Origin: Clostridium fungisolvens
GTDB lineage: Bacteria > Bacillota > Clostridia > Clostridiales > Clostridiaceae
Direction: 5' to 3'
NCBI RefSeq assembly: GCF_014193895.1
Contig: NZ_BLZR01000001.1
Coordinates: forward strand, 2,294,001 to 2,358,000
DNA: 64,000 nucleotides
The translations under genes were made by a program, and so were the position numbers. The notes beneath the pieces are model-generated. The model worked only from the letters and a program-made list of their open reading frames with translations. It was not told the origin of the DNA and made no database searches. Every line of letters begins with the position of its first letter. The stretch's first letter is position 1. Below, in pieces: positions 44,690 to 52,706 of this stretch.

Positions 44690-44718
44690 AAAATATAAAA
44701 TCCCGCTTTAGGCGGGAT
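44690..44718 (-). terminator. Terminator after acpP
   Basis: Seven-bp stem ATCCCGC/GCGGGAT then TTTATATTTT on the minus strand. Confidence 0.9.
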
Positions 44719-44721
44719 ATA

Positions 44722-44952
44722 TTATTCTTCACTATGTTCTTTAAGATACTCTACTACATCGCCTACTGTAACAAAGCCTTCTGCTACATCATCAGGGATT
44801 TCCATTTCAAGTTCATCTTCTAAAGCCATAATAAGCTCAACTATATCTAGTGAATCTGCACCTAAATCTTCTATAAATGATGCCTCAAGTGTAATATCAT
44901 CCTCATTCACACTAAGCTTATCTGCTATTATTCCTTTTATTCTTTCAAACAT
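44722..44952 (-). CDS. acpP: Acyl carrier protein
   Basis: Carries acyl chains on a phosphopantetheine arm attached to Ser34 in GADSLDIVEL. The acidic 76-residue helical sequence is typical. ATG 44952 is behind TTGGAGGTG. It follows plsX, linking fatty acid supply to phospholipid synthesis, but has its own promoter. Confidence 0.99.
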   Translation of the reverse strand: MFERIKGIIADKLSVNEDDITLEASFIEDLGADSLDIVELIMALEDELEMEIPDDVAEGFVTVGDVVEYLKEHSEE

Positions 44953-44982
44953 TTAATGCACCTCCAAAATTAATCTACTTAG

Positions 44983-45011
44983 ATAATATTATATATAATC
45001 GACATCGTCAA
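44983..45011 (-). promoter_or_regulatory. Promoter of acpP
   Basis: TTGACG (45006-45011), 17-base spacer, TATTAT (44983-44988). No FapR-like operator was recognised. Confidence 0.7.
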
Positions 45012-45037
45012 TATATCTCTAAGCATATTTGTAATAA

Positions 45038-45065
45038 AATATTATTTTATATTAAAAATAATATT
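45038..45065 (-). terminator. AT-only hairpin at the plsX stop
   Basis: Perfect 11-bp stem AATATTATTTT/AAAATAATATT with a six-base loop; it overlaps the stop codon and is followed by TTATT. Weak because it lacks G-C pairs. Confidence 0.5.
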
Positions 45066-46071
45066 AATTTTTATCGTTAGTATTAGCTTCAAGCTCAACT
45101 TTAAGCTTTGCAAGAGTATCATTAACATAAAACGTTCTCGCTTGCTTTATAGCATTCTTAAAAGCTCTTGCATCTGAGCTTCCATGAGCTTTAATGCATA
45201 TTCCATCAACACCTAAAAATGGAGCTCCTCCATATTCCTTGTAATCAAATTTATTTTTCAAAGATTTTATTACAGGTAGAATAAATAATGCGCCAATTTT
45301 AGTAATTATTGATGATGTAATTTCGGATTTTATAGTTCCAAGAAGATTTGAAGCAACACCCTCATACATTTTAAGAACTGTATTTCCTACAAATCCGTCA
45401 CACACAACAACATTTACATCTCCATTTGAGATATCTCTAGGTTCTATATTTCCAACAAAATTAAGATTAGAATCTTTCAAAAGCGAATAAGTCTCCTTTG
45501 TAAGTTCATTACCTTTCTCTTCTTCTGCACCAATATTAACCAATGCAACTGTAGGATTGGATACCTTAATTACGTTTTCATAATATACTTTGCCCATAAT
45601 TGCAAACTGTTTTAAATATTGTGGTTTACAATCAACATTTGCTCCAGCATCAACAACTATAAAAGGCCCATTTATTCCTGGCATAATAGGTGACAATGCA
45701 GGTCTTTCTATACCTTTAATTCTACCTATAACCAAAGTACACCCTGCAAGGAATGCTCCAGTACTTCCAGCTGAAATTACTGCATCACACTCTTTATCTT
45801 TTACAAGTTTCAAAGCTTTATTCAAAGTGGAATCTTTTTTCTTCCTTAAAGCCATAACTGGATGTTCATTAGTGCCAATTACTTCAGTTGCATCAATAAT
45901 TTTTACTCTTGAGCCATCATATTGGTATTTACTTAACTCATTTTTTAGTTTTTCTTCAGGTCCAGTAATTACGATTTCAATATCTTTAAACTCTTTTAAA
46001 GCCTCTACACACCCTTCTACAACCGCAGAAGGAGAATTATCTCCACCCATACCATCAATAGCTATTCTCAT
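45064..46071 (-). CDS. plsX: Phosphate acyltransferase PlsX
   Basis: Makes acyl-phosphate from acyl-ACP, the first step of phospholipid synthesis. The 335 residues start MRIAIDGMGGDNSP and contain SAGSTGAFLAG, RPALSPIMPG and VVCDGFVGNTVLK. The longer reading from 46101 is rejected in favour of ATG 46071 behind AAAGGGGTGA. Order rpmF-plsX-acpP-rnc is standard. Confidence 0.98.
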   Translation of the reverse strand: MRIAIDGMGGDNSPSAVVEGCVEALKEFKDIEIVITGPEEKLKNELSKYQYDGSRVKIIDATEVIGTNEHPVMALRKKKDSTLNKALKLVKDKECDAVISAGSTGAFLAGCTLVIGRIKGIERPALSPIMPGINGPFIVVDAGANVDCKPQYLKQFAIMGKVYYENVIKVSNPTVALVNIGAEEEKGNELTKETYSLLKDSNLNFVGNIEPRDISNGDVNVVVCDGFVGNTVLKMYEGVASNLLGTIKSEITSSIITKIGALFILPVIKSLKNKFDYKEYGGAPFLGVDGICIKAHGSSDARAFKNAIKQARTFYVNDTLAKLKVELEANTNDKN

Positions 46072-46460
46072 TTTATCACCCCTTTGTAAACTATAATTCA
46101 ATTTAGAATCTTAATATTTTATTATTTACACATTTGATGCAGAATCAAGGCAAATATAATCTCTTAACTCTAACATGCTTTATTAATAATAATCTTATAC
46201 TTTAATTTCACTTACAACATTAGGATAATATAGATGAATCACTTCATACTTAAATTTATATTTTCAAAATTCCTCTCAAAACCCAGAGGAGTTTTGAAAA
46301 TAGATTTTGGATTGAAGTTCTTCATCTTTATTAAAATCAAATAACTGATGCATGACGAAATTCAGTAAAATGACTTTAATAAAAATTAGCTTTATATGGT
46401 TTAAAAACTTTTACAAAATATTTTGTTACATATAAAGAAAAGAAAGTCAATTGACTTTCT
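46072..46460. other. 389-base gap between plsX and rpmF
   Basis: Contains the rpmF terminator, a perfect 14-bp palindrome ACAAAATATTTTGT (46413-46426), MITE-like copy C and an AT-rich segment before plsX with a weak TTGATT...TAATAA promoter candidate. No gene is seen. Confidence 0.7.
46229..46333. repeat. MITE-like palindromic repeat, copy C (best preserved)
   Basis: The outer ends agatgaatcacttc (46232-46245) and gaagttcttcatctt (46314-46328) are inverted. The centre is a 17-bp hairpin (46260-46276 with 46285-46301, one G-U) with loop caaaaccc. The two halves can pair nearly throughout, giving one long hairpin of about 100 bases. Confidence 0.8.
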
Positions 46461-46462
46461 TT
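46439..46462 (-). terminator. Terminator after rpmF
   Basis: Perfect 24-base palindrome (12-bp arms AAAGAAAGTCAA/TTGACTTTCTTT) overlapping the stop codon, with T-rich sequence after it on the minus strand. Confidence 0.8.
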
Positions 46463-46643
46463 ATTGTTCTGAAGCAACTACTTCTTTACCCTTGTAATAT
46501 CCACAGCTCTTACAAACTCTGTGAGCTAATTTCATTTCATGGCATTGTGGACATTCTACAATACCAGGTATGCTTAACTTAAAAGTTTGAGCTCTTCTTG
46601 AATCTCTCTTTGCTCTGTATGTTTTTCTAGCAGGATTTCCCAT
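46461..46643 (-). CDS. rpmF: 50S ribosomal protein L32
   Basis: 60-residue L32 of the zinc-ribbon (C+) type: CPQCHEMKLAHRVCKSCGYYKG supplies four cysteines. The start GNPARKTYRAKRDSRRAQ is typical. ATG 46643 is behind AAGGAGGTG, 12 bases after yceD. Confidence 0.99.
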   Translation of the reverse strand: MGNPARKTYRAKRDSRRAQTFKLSIPGIVECPQCHEMKLAHRVCKSCGYYKGKEVVASEQ

Positions 46644-46655
46644 AATTACACCTCC

Positions 46656-47153
46656 TTATTTGCTAAACAAATCATTCAATTTAGCCAATCTAATGTCAAT
46701 ATCATTGTTGTCACAGCTACATTGCTTTTTGTTTAGGTTCGTTCCACATTGCTGACACAGACCTTTACAATTTTCATTGCAAAGTCTTTTTATAGGCAAG
46801 GCTGATATAATATTGTTAACAATTATTTCTGTGATATCTATTGTATCACTATCAACGAAGATAATATCATCATCTTCATCTGATAAATTATTTGTAAATC
46901 TCTCATTAACACTAATGTGTATTGGATATGAGAAGATTTCTAAGCATCTTGAACAAGAAAGTTCTAAAACTGTTTCAACATCTACATCTAGCTCTAACAA
47001 CCCTTCATTAAAAGAGAACTTACCCTTCACCTTTACAGGTTCAACAGCTTTTATCGATTCACCTTCATAATTAAAGGCATCTAGATCTAATGTAAAGTCT
47101 AAAGGCTTTACTCTTTCTCTCTTGCTAATTAAATCTGAAAATTGTAGTATCAT
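46656..47153 (-). CDS. yceD: YceD/DUF177 family protein
   Basis: 165-residue DUF177 protein, encoded with rpmF throughout bacteria and linked to 23S rRNA or L32 accumulation in plants and E. coli. The C-terminal cysteine cluster CNENCKGLCQQCGTNLNKKQ and the central LELSCSRCLEIF suggest a zinc site. ATG 47153 has GTGGAGTT upstream; the promoter and a hairpin leader lie between it and ackA. Confidence 0.9.
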   Translation of the reverse strand: MILQFSDLISKRERVKPLDFTLDLDAFNYEGESIKAVEPVKVKGKFSFNEGLLELDVDVETVLELSCSRCLEIFSYPIHISVNERFTNNLSDEDDDIIFVDSDTIDITEIIVNNIISALPIKRLCNENCKGLCQQCGTNLNKKQCSCDNNDIDIRLAKLNDLFSK

Positions 47154-47229
47154 ATGTACAACTCCACTTCATGCCTAAGAATGGCACAGCCATTCGTACA
47201 GCAGAATTAGTAATTTTTACTGACAACAC
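47154..47229 (-). promoter_or_regulatory. yceD-rpmF leader hairpin
   Basis: A perfect GAATGGC/GCCATTC hairpin (47179-47195) is bracketed by TGTAC and GTACA that could close an outer stem around the ribosome binding site. Candidate translation control; inference only. Confidence 0.45.
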
Positions 47230-47234
47230 AATTT

Positions 47235-47263
47235 ATTATATAAACATGACTTTTAAAAGTCAA
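47235..47263 (-). promoter_or_regulatory. Sigma-A promoter of yceD-rpmF
   Basis: TTGACT (47258-47263), 17-base spacer, TATAAT (47235-47240). The palindrome GACTTTTAAAAGTC runs from the -35 into the spacer. Confidence 0.85.
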
Positions 47264-47275
47264 GAAATTTATTTT

Positions 47276-48472
47276 TTATTTTCTAACAAGCTCCAAAGTA
47301 TCCTTAGCTATCATCATTTCTTCATCAGTTGGTATTACAAATACCTTAACTTTTGAACCTTCTTTACTTACCTCAGCTATTTTACCTCTTACGTTGTTTT
47401 TAGCAGTATCTATTTCTATTCCAAGGAACTCTAAACCTTCACATGCCTTTAGTCTTGTTAAAGGATCGTTTTCTCCTACACCAGCAGTAAATACAACTAC
47501 ATCAAGACCACCCATAGCAGCAGCATATGAGCCAATGTATTTTCTTACTCTGTATTGGAATATATCTAAAGCTAATTGAGCTCTAACATTACCATTTGCA
47601 GCAGCTGTTTCTATGTCTCTAAAGTCACTGCTTACGCCTGATATACCCAATACTCCAGATTTCTTATTTAATAATTCGTTAGTTTGTTCAACTGTATAAC
47701 CAAGTTCCTCCATTATAAAAGTTACTACAGCTGGATCAAGATCTCCTGTTCTTGTACCCATTGCAACACCTTCTAATGGAGTAAATCCCATAGATGTATC
47801 AATTGACTTACCATTCTTTACAGCAGTTAAACTTGAACCATTTCCTAAATGACAAGTTACTATCTTTAATTCTGATAAATCTTTCCCCATAACTTCAGCA
47901 ACCTTAGCGGATACATATTTATGAGAAGTTCCATGGAATCCGTATTTTCTTATATTATGTTCTTTGTATAATTCATATGGCAAAGCATATAAAAATGCCT
48001 TATCTGGCATAGTTTGATGGAAAGCTGTATCAAAAACAGCAGTCATTGGTGTGTTAGGCATTAGAGCTTTACAAGCATCTATCCCTATTATGTTTGGTGG
48101 ATTATGAAGCGGAGCAAGTTTAATGCATTCTTCCAAATACTTCATAACTTCATCATCTATAACAACTGAGCTTGAATATTTTTCACCACCATGAACAACT
48201 CTATGTCCTACTGCAGATATTTCATCCATTGACTTTAATACACCATTATCTTTATCTATCAGTGCGTCTAAAACCAACTTTATTGCATCCTTGTGGTCAT
48301 TCATATCTTGTTCTATTACATATTTGTCCTTACCTTCAACTTTTTGAGTAAGGATTGATCCTTCTATTCCTATTCTTTCAACAAGTCCTTTTGCTAAAAC
48401 TTCTTCTTTAGCCATATCTATTAATTGATATTTTAAAGATGAGCTTCCACAGTTAATTACTAGTATGTTCAT
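47276..48472 (-). CDS. ackA: Acetate kinase
   Basis: Converts acetyl phosphate and ADP to acetate and ATP, the main energy-yielding acetate branch in clostridial fermentation. The 398 residues show VINCGSSSLKYQL, FDTAFHQTMP, HLGNGSSLTAV and FTAGVGEN. ATG 48472 is behind TTAGGAGGA. It is 30 bases after pta, and no clear terminator follows before the yceD promoter. Confidence 0.99.
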   Translation of the reverse strand: MNILVINCGSSSLKYQLIDMAKEEVLAKGLVERIGIEGSILTQKVEGKDKYVIEQDMNDHKDAIKLVLDALIDKDNGVLKSMDEISAVGHRVVHGGEKYSSSVVIDDEVMKYLEECIKLAPLHNPPNIIGIDACKALMPNTPMTAVFDTAFHQTMPDKAFLYALPYELYKEHNIRKYGFHGTSHKYVSAKVAEVMGKDLSELKIVTCHLGNGSSLTAVKNGKSIDTSMGFTPLEGVAMGTRTGDLDPAVVTFIMEELGYTVEQTNELLNKKSGVLGISGVSSDFRDIETAAANGNVRAQLALDIFQYRVRKYIGSYAAAMGGLDVVVFTAGVGENDPLTRLKACEGLEFLGIEIDTAKNNVRGKIAEVSKEGSKVKVFVIPTDEEMMIAKDTLELVRK

Positions 48473-48502
48473 TTCTATTCCTCCTAAAATGATTAAAATG
48501 TT

Positions 48503-49504
48503 CTATTTATCAAATTGCGCTTGAACAGCAGTAAGTGCAACTACATTTACAATATCCTCTGAACTACAACCTCTAGATAAGTCATTTATAGGCTTATCAA
48601 AACCTTGGCAGATTGGTCCGATTGCTTCTGCATTCGCAAATCTTTGTACAAGTTTATAACCTATATTTCCAGCTTGAAGATCTGGGAATATAAGAACATT
48701 AGCTTTACCAGCTACATCACTATTAGGTGCCTTTTGACTAGCTACTTTTTCAACTATAGCTGCATCTAACTGCATTTCCCCATCAATTAATAGATCAGGT
48801 CTTAATTCCTTTGCTCTTTCAGTTGCAGCTCTAACTTTATCTACAACCTCATGATCTGCTGATCCCATTGTTGAGAATGAAAGCATAGCAACCTTAGGCT
48901 CTATCTTACATAATTTTTTTGCTGTATCAGCTGTTGCTATTGCAATAGCTGCAAGTTGATCCGAATTTGGACTTGGGTTAACAGCACAGTCTGAGAATAA
49001 AAGCATTCCTTCTTCACCATACTTAGAACCTGGTACCATCATAATGAAGAAACTTGATACAACAGAAACTCCTGGTGCAGTCTTAATTATTTGAAGACCT
49101 GGTCTTAATAAATCTCCAGTAGTATGCACAGCACCTGAAACCATACCATCTGCATCTCCAACCTTCACCATCATTGTACCAAAATATAATGGATCTCTTA
49201 CAATTTTCCCTGCTTTTTCGATTGTCATTCCTTTACTTTTTCTAAGCTCATAAAATTCGTTAATGTAAACCTCAAGCTTATCTGAAGTTTCTGGATCAGC
49301 AATATTTATTCCTGTTAGGTCAACACCTAAATCTGCAGCTTTACTTCTAATCACTGATTCAGATCCTACTAAAGTTACCTCTGCTAATCCATTTTCTTTA
49401 ATTTTTTGAGATGCTACGAGTGTTCTCTCTTCATCTCCCTCAGGTAGCACAATTCTCTTTATATCTTTTTGTGCCATATCCCAAATTTGCTTCATAAGTT
49501 CCAT
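48503..49504 (-). CDS. pta: Phosphate acetyltransferase
   Basis: Converts acetyl-CoA to acetyl phosphate, upstream of AckA. About 333 residues of the single-domain (class I) type, with RIVLPEGDEERTL, GMVSGAVHTTGDLLRPGLQI and LIFPDLQAGNIGYKLVQR. ATG 49504, eight bases behind AAAGGAG, is preferred to 49510. Confidence 0.99.
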   Translation of the reverse strand: MELMKQIWDMAQKDIKRIVLPEGDEERTLVASQKIKENGLAEVTLVGSESVIRSKAADLGVDLTGINIADPETSDKLEVYINEFYELRKSKGMTIEKAGKIVRDPLYFGTMMVKVGDADGMVSGAVHTTGDLLRPGLQIIKTAPGVSVVSSFFIMMVPGSKYGEEGMLLFSDCAVNPSPNSDQLAAIAIATADTAKKLCKIEPKVAMLSFSTMGSADHEVVDKVRAATERAKELRPDLLIDGEMQLDAAIVEKVASQKAPNSDVAGKANVLIFPDLQAGNIGYKLVQRFANAEAIGPICQGFDKPINDLSRGCSSEDIVNVVALTAVQAQFDK

Positions 49505-49548
49505 GTTCATTTCTCCTTTCAGTCGAACGGATAATATCTACATATACT

Positions 49549-49578
49549 AATATACTCCTAAATTAGAGTAGATTTCAA
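49549..49578 (-). promoter_or_regulatory. Promoter of pta-ackA
   Basis: TTGAAA (49573-49578), 18-base spacer, TATATT (49549-49554) in the divergent gap with tmcAL. Confidence 0.65.
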
Positions 49579-49719
49579 CACATAAAGCCAAAAACATAGT
49601 AGTTCTTATATTTGAATAATTAATAATAGTCTGACATTTCATTTTTTTTAATACTTTATTTATTCTATCCAATGTTTGGTGTATTATATATCTATAATTT
49701 GATAAAGGAAGGTTTTATT

Positions 49720-50949
49720 ATGAATATTGTTGGAATAGTAACTGAATATAATCCGTTTCATAATGGACATAAGCTACATCTTGAACAGACTAAGAAGCTA
49801 ACTAATGCTGATGGTGTCATATGTGTAATGAGCGGAAATTTTGTTCAGAGAGGACTACCTTCAATCTTAGATAAATGGACTCGAGCTCAAATTGCTGTTC
49901 TTAATGGTGTTGACTTGGTGATAGAACTCCCTACAATATTTTCTGTATCTTCAGCTGAATTTTTCGCAAAAGGGGCTGTAGATATTTTAAATCAAACATC
50001 AGTAGTTAACTCACTGTGTTTTGGAAGTGAAGTTGGAGAAATAGACATAATTATGAAAGTAGCAAAAATATTATCATACGAATCAGATGAGTTTAAATCC
50101 TTATTAAGAAACCATTTAAACCTTGGTAAATCGTATGTGAAAGCCCGTTCTGAAGCTTTACTAGAGTATTTTAAAAAATATGAATATATAAATTTAAGCA
50201 CAGAGGAATTCGAAAATTTCTTAAATTCCTCAAATAATATTCTAGGTATCGAGTACTGCAAAAGTATAATTAAATCAGAAAGTAGCATTAAGCCTGTAAC
50301 TATTAAAAGAATAGGTTCCTCTTATAATGATATAAGCCTTTCTAGTAGTTTTGCTAGTGCCACTGCTATAAGAGAACAACTTTATAAGGAGTCTTCAATT
50401 GATGAACTTTATAAATACATGCCTGATACATCTATACAAATAATAAACGAAAAGAAAAAAAACTCAAATAAATTTCCATCAAATGATGATTTCCTTAAGT
50501 ATATAAGATATAAGATTATAACCAATCCAGGTTCGTTTTCTAATCTTCCAGATAACATGGAGGGTTTGGAAAATAAATTCATCAAGGAAATTATGAAAGC
50601 TAAATCTGCCGATGAGCTTATAATGTTAGTTAAAAGCAAACGATATGCCTATACAAGACTTTCAAGGCTTATATGTCAATATTTTATTGGATTTGAAAAC
50701 TATGATATTCAGTCTTTAAGAACTTCAAAACCAAATTATCTAAGAATACTCGGATTAAACAATGTTGGCGCACAAATAGTAAAAGAAATAAAGAAAAAAT
50801 CACAAATAAATATATTAAATAAGATACCAAAACAAATAGACGATTCAATGCTAGAGCTTGATTTAAGGGCTACAAATGCATATTCACTTATAAATCCTAC
50901 TATTCCAGTTAACGCAGATTATCTGATTAGCCCTTTTATACATAAATAA
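49720..50949 (+). CDS. tmcAL: tRNA(Met) cytidine acetate ligase TmcAL (YlbM)
   Basis: Uses ATP and free acetate to make N4-acetylcytidine at the wobble position of elongator tRNA-Met. The 409 residues begin VGIVTEYNPFHNGHKLH (nucleotidyltransferase HxGH) with VMSGNFVQRG near 45; C-terminal helical region normal. A 16-codon upstream extension is rejected because AAGGAAGG precedes ATG 49720. It is divergent from pta-ackA, the acetate producers. Confidence 0.93.
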   Translation: MNIVGIVTEYNPFHNGHKLHLEQTKKLTNADGVICVMSGNFVQRGLPSILDKWTRAQIAVLNGVDLVIELPTIFSVSSAEFFAKGAVDILNQTSVVNSLCFGSEVGEIDIIMKVAKILSYESDEFKSLLRNHLNLGKSYVKARSEALLEYFKKYEYINLSTEEFENFLNSSNNILGIEYCKSIIKSESSIKPVTIKRIGSSYNDISLSSSFASATAIREQLYKESSIDELYKYMPDTSIQIINEKKKNSNKFPSNDDFLKYIRYKIITNPGSFSNLPDNMEGLENKFIKEIMKAKSADELIMLVKSKRYAYTRLSRLICQYFIGFENYDIQSLRTSKPNYLRILGLNNVGAQIVKEIKKKSQINILNKIPKQIDDSMLELDLRATNAYSLINPTIPVNADYLISPFIHK

Positions 50950-50990
50950 ATATTAAAATCTTTAGAGTTAATTATAGAATAAAAATATAT

Positions 50991-51040
50991 AAAAAATACT
51001 ATATATGAGATAAGGGGGGATCTCATGTATAGTATTTTTT
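50991..51040 (+). promoter_or_regulatory. Terminator-like hairpin enclosing the ylbJ start
   Basis: Arms 50991-51011 and 51020-51040 pair over 21 bp with one G-U. The loop aagggggg contains the ylbJ Shine-Dalgarno, and the 3' arm contains its ATG (51025) and ends in a T run that encodes Ile-Phe-Leu. It can act as the tmcAL terminator and as a translation block for read-through transcripts. Confidence 0.8.
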
Positions 51041-52182
51041 TATTGCTTATTGCATCAGCTTTATTAGTCTTTATGCTGCTAAAGCTTAATTTTAATAGGA
51101 CAAGCACCTTTGTAACTTTATCATTAACAATATTAATACTCTATTTCGTAGTTAATCCAAGAAGTTGTATGGAAGCAGCTTTACAAGGCGCACAATTATT
51201 TATAAAAGCCATCTTGCCTTCTTTGTTTCCATTTATGGTTATCTGCAATCTTCTTATTGCTTTTGATGGAATATCTATATATTCTAAATTATTAGGTCCA
51301 ATTTTATGTAGACCTCTAAGATTAAGTAAAAACTGTAGCTTTGCTATTGTTGCAAGTATGTTATGTGGTTATCCACTTGGTGCAAAATATAGTTCTGAGC
51401 TCTATGATAATGGCTATATTGATGAACTTGAATTCAAAAGACTTTTAAACATAGCATCTAATGCAGGACCAATATTCATATTAGGGTCTGTAGCTAGCTC
51501 AATGCTCAACAATATCTATTACGGTTATATAATTCTAGCTGCAAACTACTTATCATTTTTTATAATCGGACTATTTTCAAAAAGCAAAGCAAGCCCTAGA
51601 AAGTTAAATTTTAACCCGGCACCTAAAAATATTAATATAGGCGAAGCTTTTAAAGCATCTATTAATGATGGAATAAATGGCACTCTGATGGTAGGAGGCT
51701 ATGTAATCATTTTTGCTGTATTAATCGCCATAATAAAAAATAATGCTATTGCAAGCATTATTTCTAACAGTATATCCAATATGAACCTAAACAACGAATT
51801 GTTATCAGCTTTATTTTTAGGTAGTCTAGACTTAACTAATGGATGTTATATTATAACAAGTAGTTCTTTATCTATAACAATAAAATTATGCCTCATAAGC
51901 TTTTTTTGCTGCTTTGGAGGATTTTCAATTATTGCACAAACACATGCTTTTTTTTACAAATATGATATCTCTGTAAAAAAGTACTTTATTATTAAATTCT
52001 TGCAAGGATTGATAGGCGTAATCGTTACATTCCTTCTATGTACTATATTCATCACCACTATACCTACATTCAGCACAAATAATACGGTTGGTCTCTACAA
52101 CCAAATTTGGCTGCCATACTTAATATTTATGATAATAACAATAATTTGCCTAAGTATAAAAAAATTATTTAATGCTGCGTAG
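51025..52182 (+). CDS. ylbJ: Sporulation integral membrane protein YlbJ
   Basis: 385-residue polytopic membrane protein (about eight to ten helices) of the YlbJ/nucleoside-recognition family. Conserved pieces include AILPSLFPFMVICNLLIAF, CGYPLGAKYSSELYDNG, LNIASNAGPIFI and a C-terminal SFFCCFGGFSIIAQTHAF. In B. subtilis it is mother-cell expressed and needed for spore properties; transported molecule unknown. ATG 51025 is behind GGGGGGATCTC, within the hairpin described at 50991-51040. Its end overlaps the convergent gene by 18 bases. Confidence 0.88.
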   Translation: MYSIFLLLIASALLVFMLLKLNFNRTSTFVTLSLTILILYFVVNPRSCMEAALQGAQLFIKAILPSLFPFMVICNLLIAFDGISIYSKLLGPILCRPLRLSKNCSFAIVASMLCGYPLGAKYSSELYDNGYIDELEFKRLLNIASNAGPIFILGSVASSMLNNIYYGYIILAANYLSFFIIGLFSKSKASPRKLNFNPAPKNINIGEAFKASINDGINGTLMVGGYVIIFAVLIAIIKNNAIASIISNSISNMNLNNELLSALFLGSLDLTNGCYIITSSSLSITIKLCLISFFCCFGGFSIIAQTHAFFYKYDISVKKYFIIKFLQGLIGVIVTFLLCTIFITTIPTFSTNNTVGLYNQIWLPYLIFMIITIICLSIKKLFNAA

Positions 52183-52695
52183 TTCCTTAATATTTTCCCT
52201 TATTGTAACAGCTGTTTTGTTCATATCATCATTCATATTAGTGGCCAAGGTTTCTACGTTAGTCTTAATTATGTTCAAAATTTCATTTGTTTTAACTTCT
52301 ATTTCTTTTTCAAGTTGACTAAGTATTTCATCGGCATAATCTCTTGCACCTATTCTAATAGCTTTAGCTTCTCTTTGAGCTGAAGCTATTACTTCTTGTG
52401 CTCTAATATTTGCTTCTTTTACTATATCATGATTTTCGACCTGCTTTTTTAGAAGATCCATAGTCTGTTTTTTGACAGACTCATATTCTTTTTGTGCTTC
52501 TCCTAAAATTCTCTCTCTCTCTGTCATAACCCATTGAGCTTTCTTAAATTCATCTGGTAAGTAATTTATCACTTGATCTACAACTTCTAGTACTTCCTTC
52601 TTATCAACAACAACTTTACCAGTTATAGGAACCTTTGCTGCACTTTCAACAATATCTTGAAGATATTCAAGGAGCTCAATAACATTAACTTCCAT
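52165..52695 (-). CDS. Coiled-coil protein, ATP-synthase b-like, unknown function
   Basis: 176 residues, almost entirely charged helix with coiled-coil character (AQKEYESVKKQTMDLLKKQVE, REAKAIRIGARDYADEILSQLEKEI). It resembles the soluble part of F0 subunit b or DivIVA-like proteins, and clostridial annotations often call it ATPase; no nucleotide motif is visible, so that label is unsupported. An upstream GTG lies within the AAGGGTG site, so ATG 52695 is taken. It is 11 bases after coaD. Confidence 0.8.
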   Translation of the reverse strand: MEVNVIELLEYLQDIVESAAKVPITGKVVVDKKEVLEVVDQVINYLPDEFKKAQWVMTERERILGEAQKEYESVKKQTMDLLKKQVENHDIVKEANIRAQEVIASAQREAKAIRIGARDYADEILSQLEKEIEVKTNEILNIIKTNVETLATNMNDDMNKTAVTIRENIKELRSIK

Positions 52696-52706
52696 CTTAC
52701 TCACCC

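Noticed and set aside
45590..46096. 168-codon plus-strand frame opposite plsX
   Set aside because: Antisense shadow; plsX is unambiguous.
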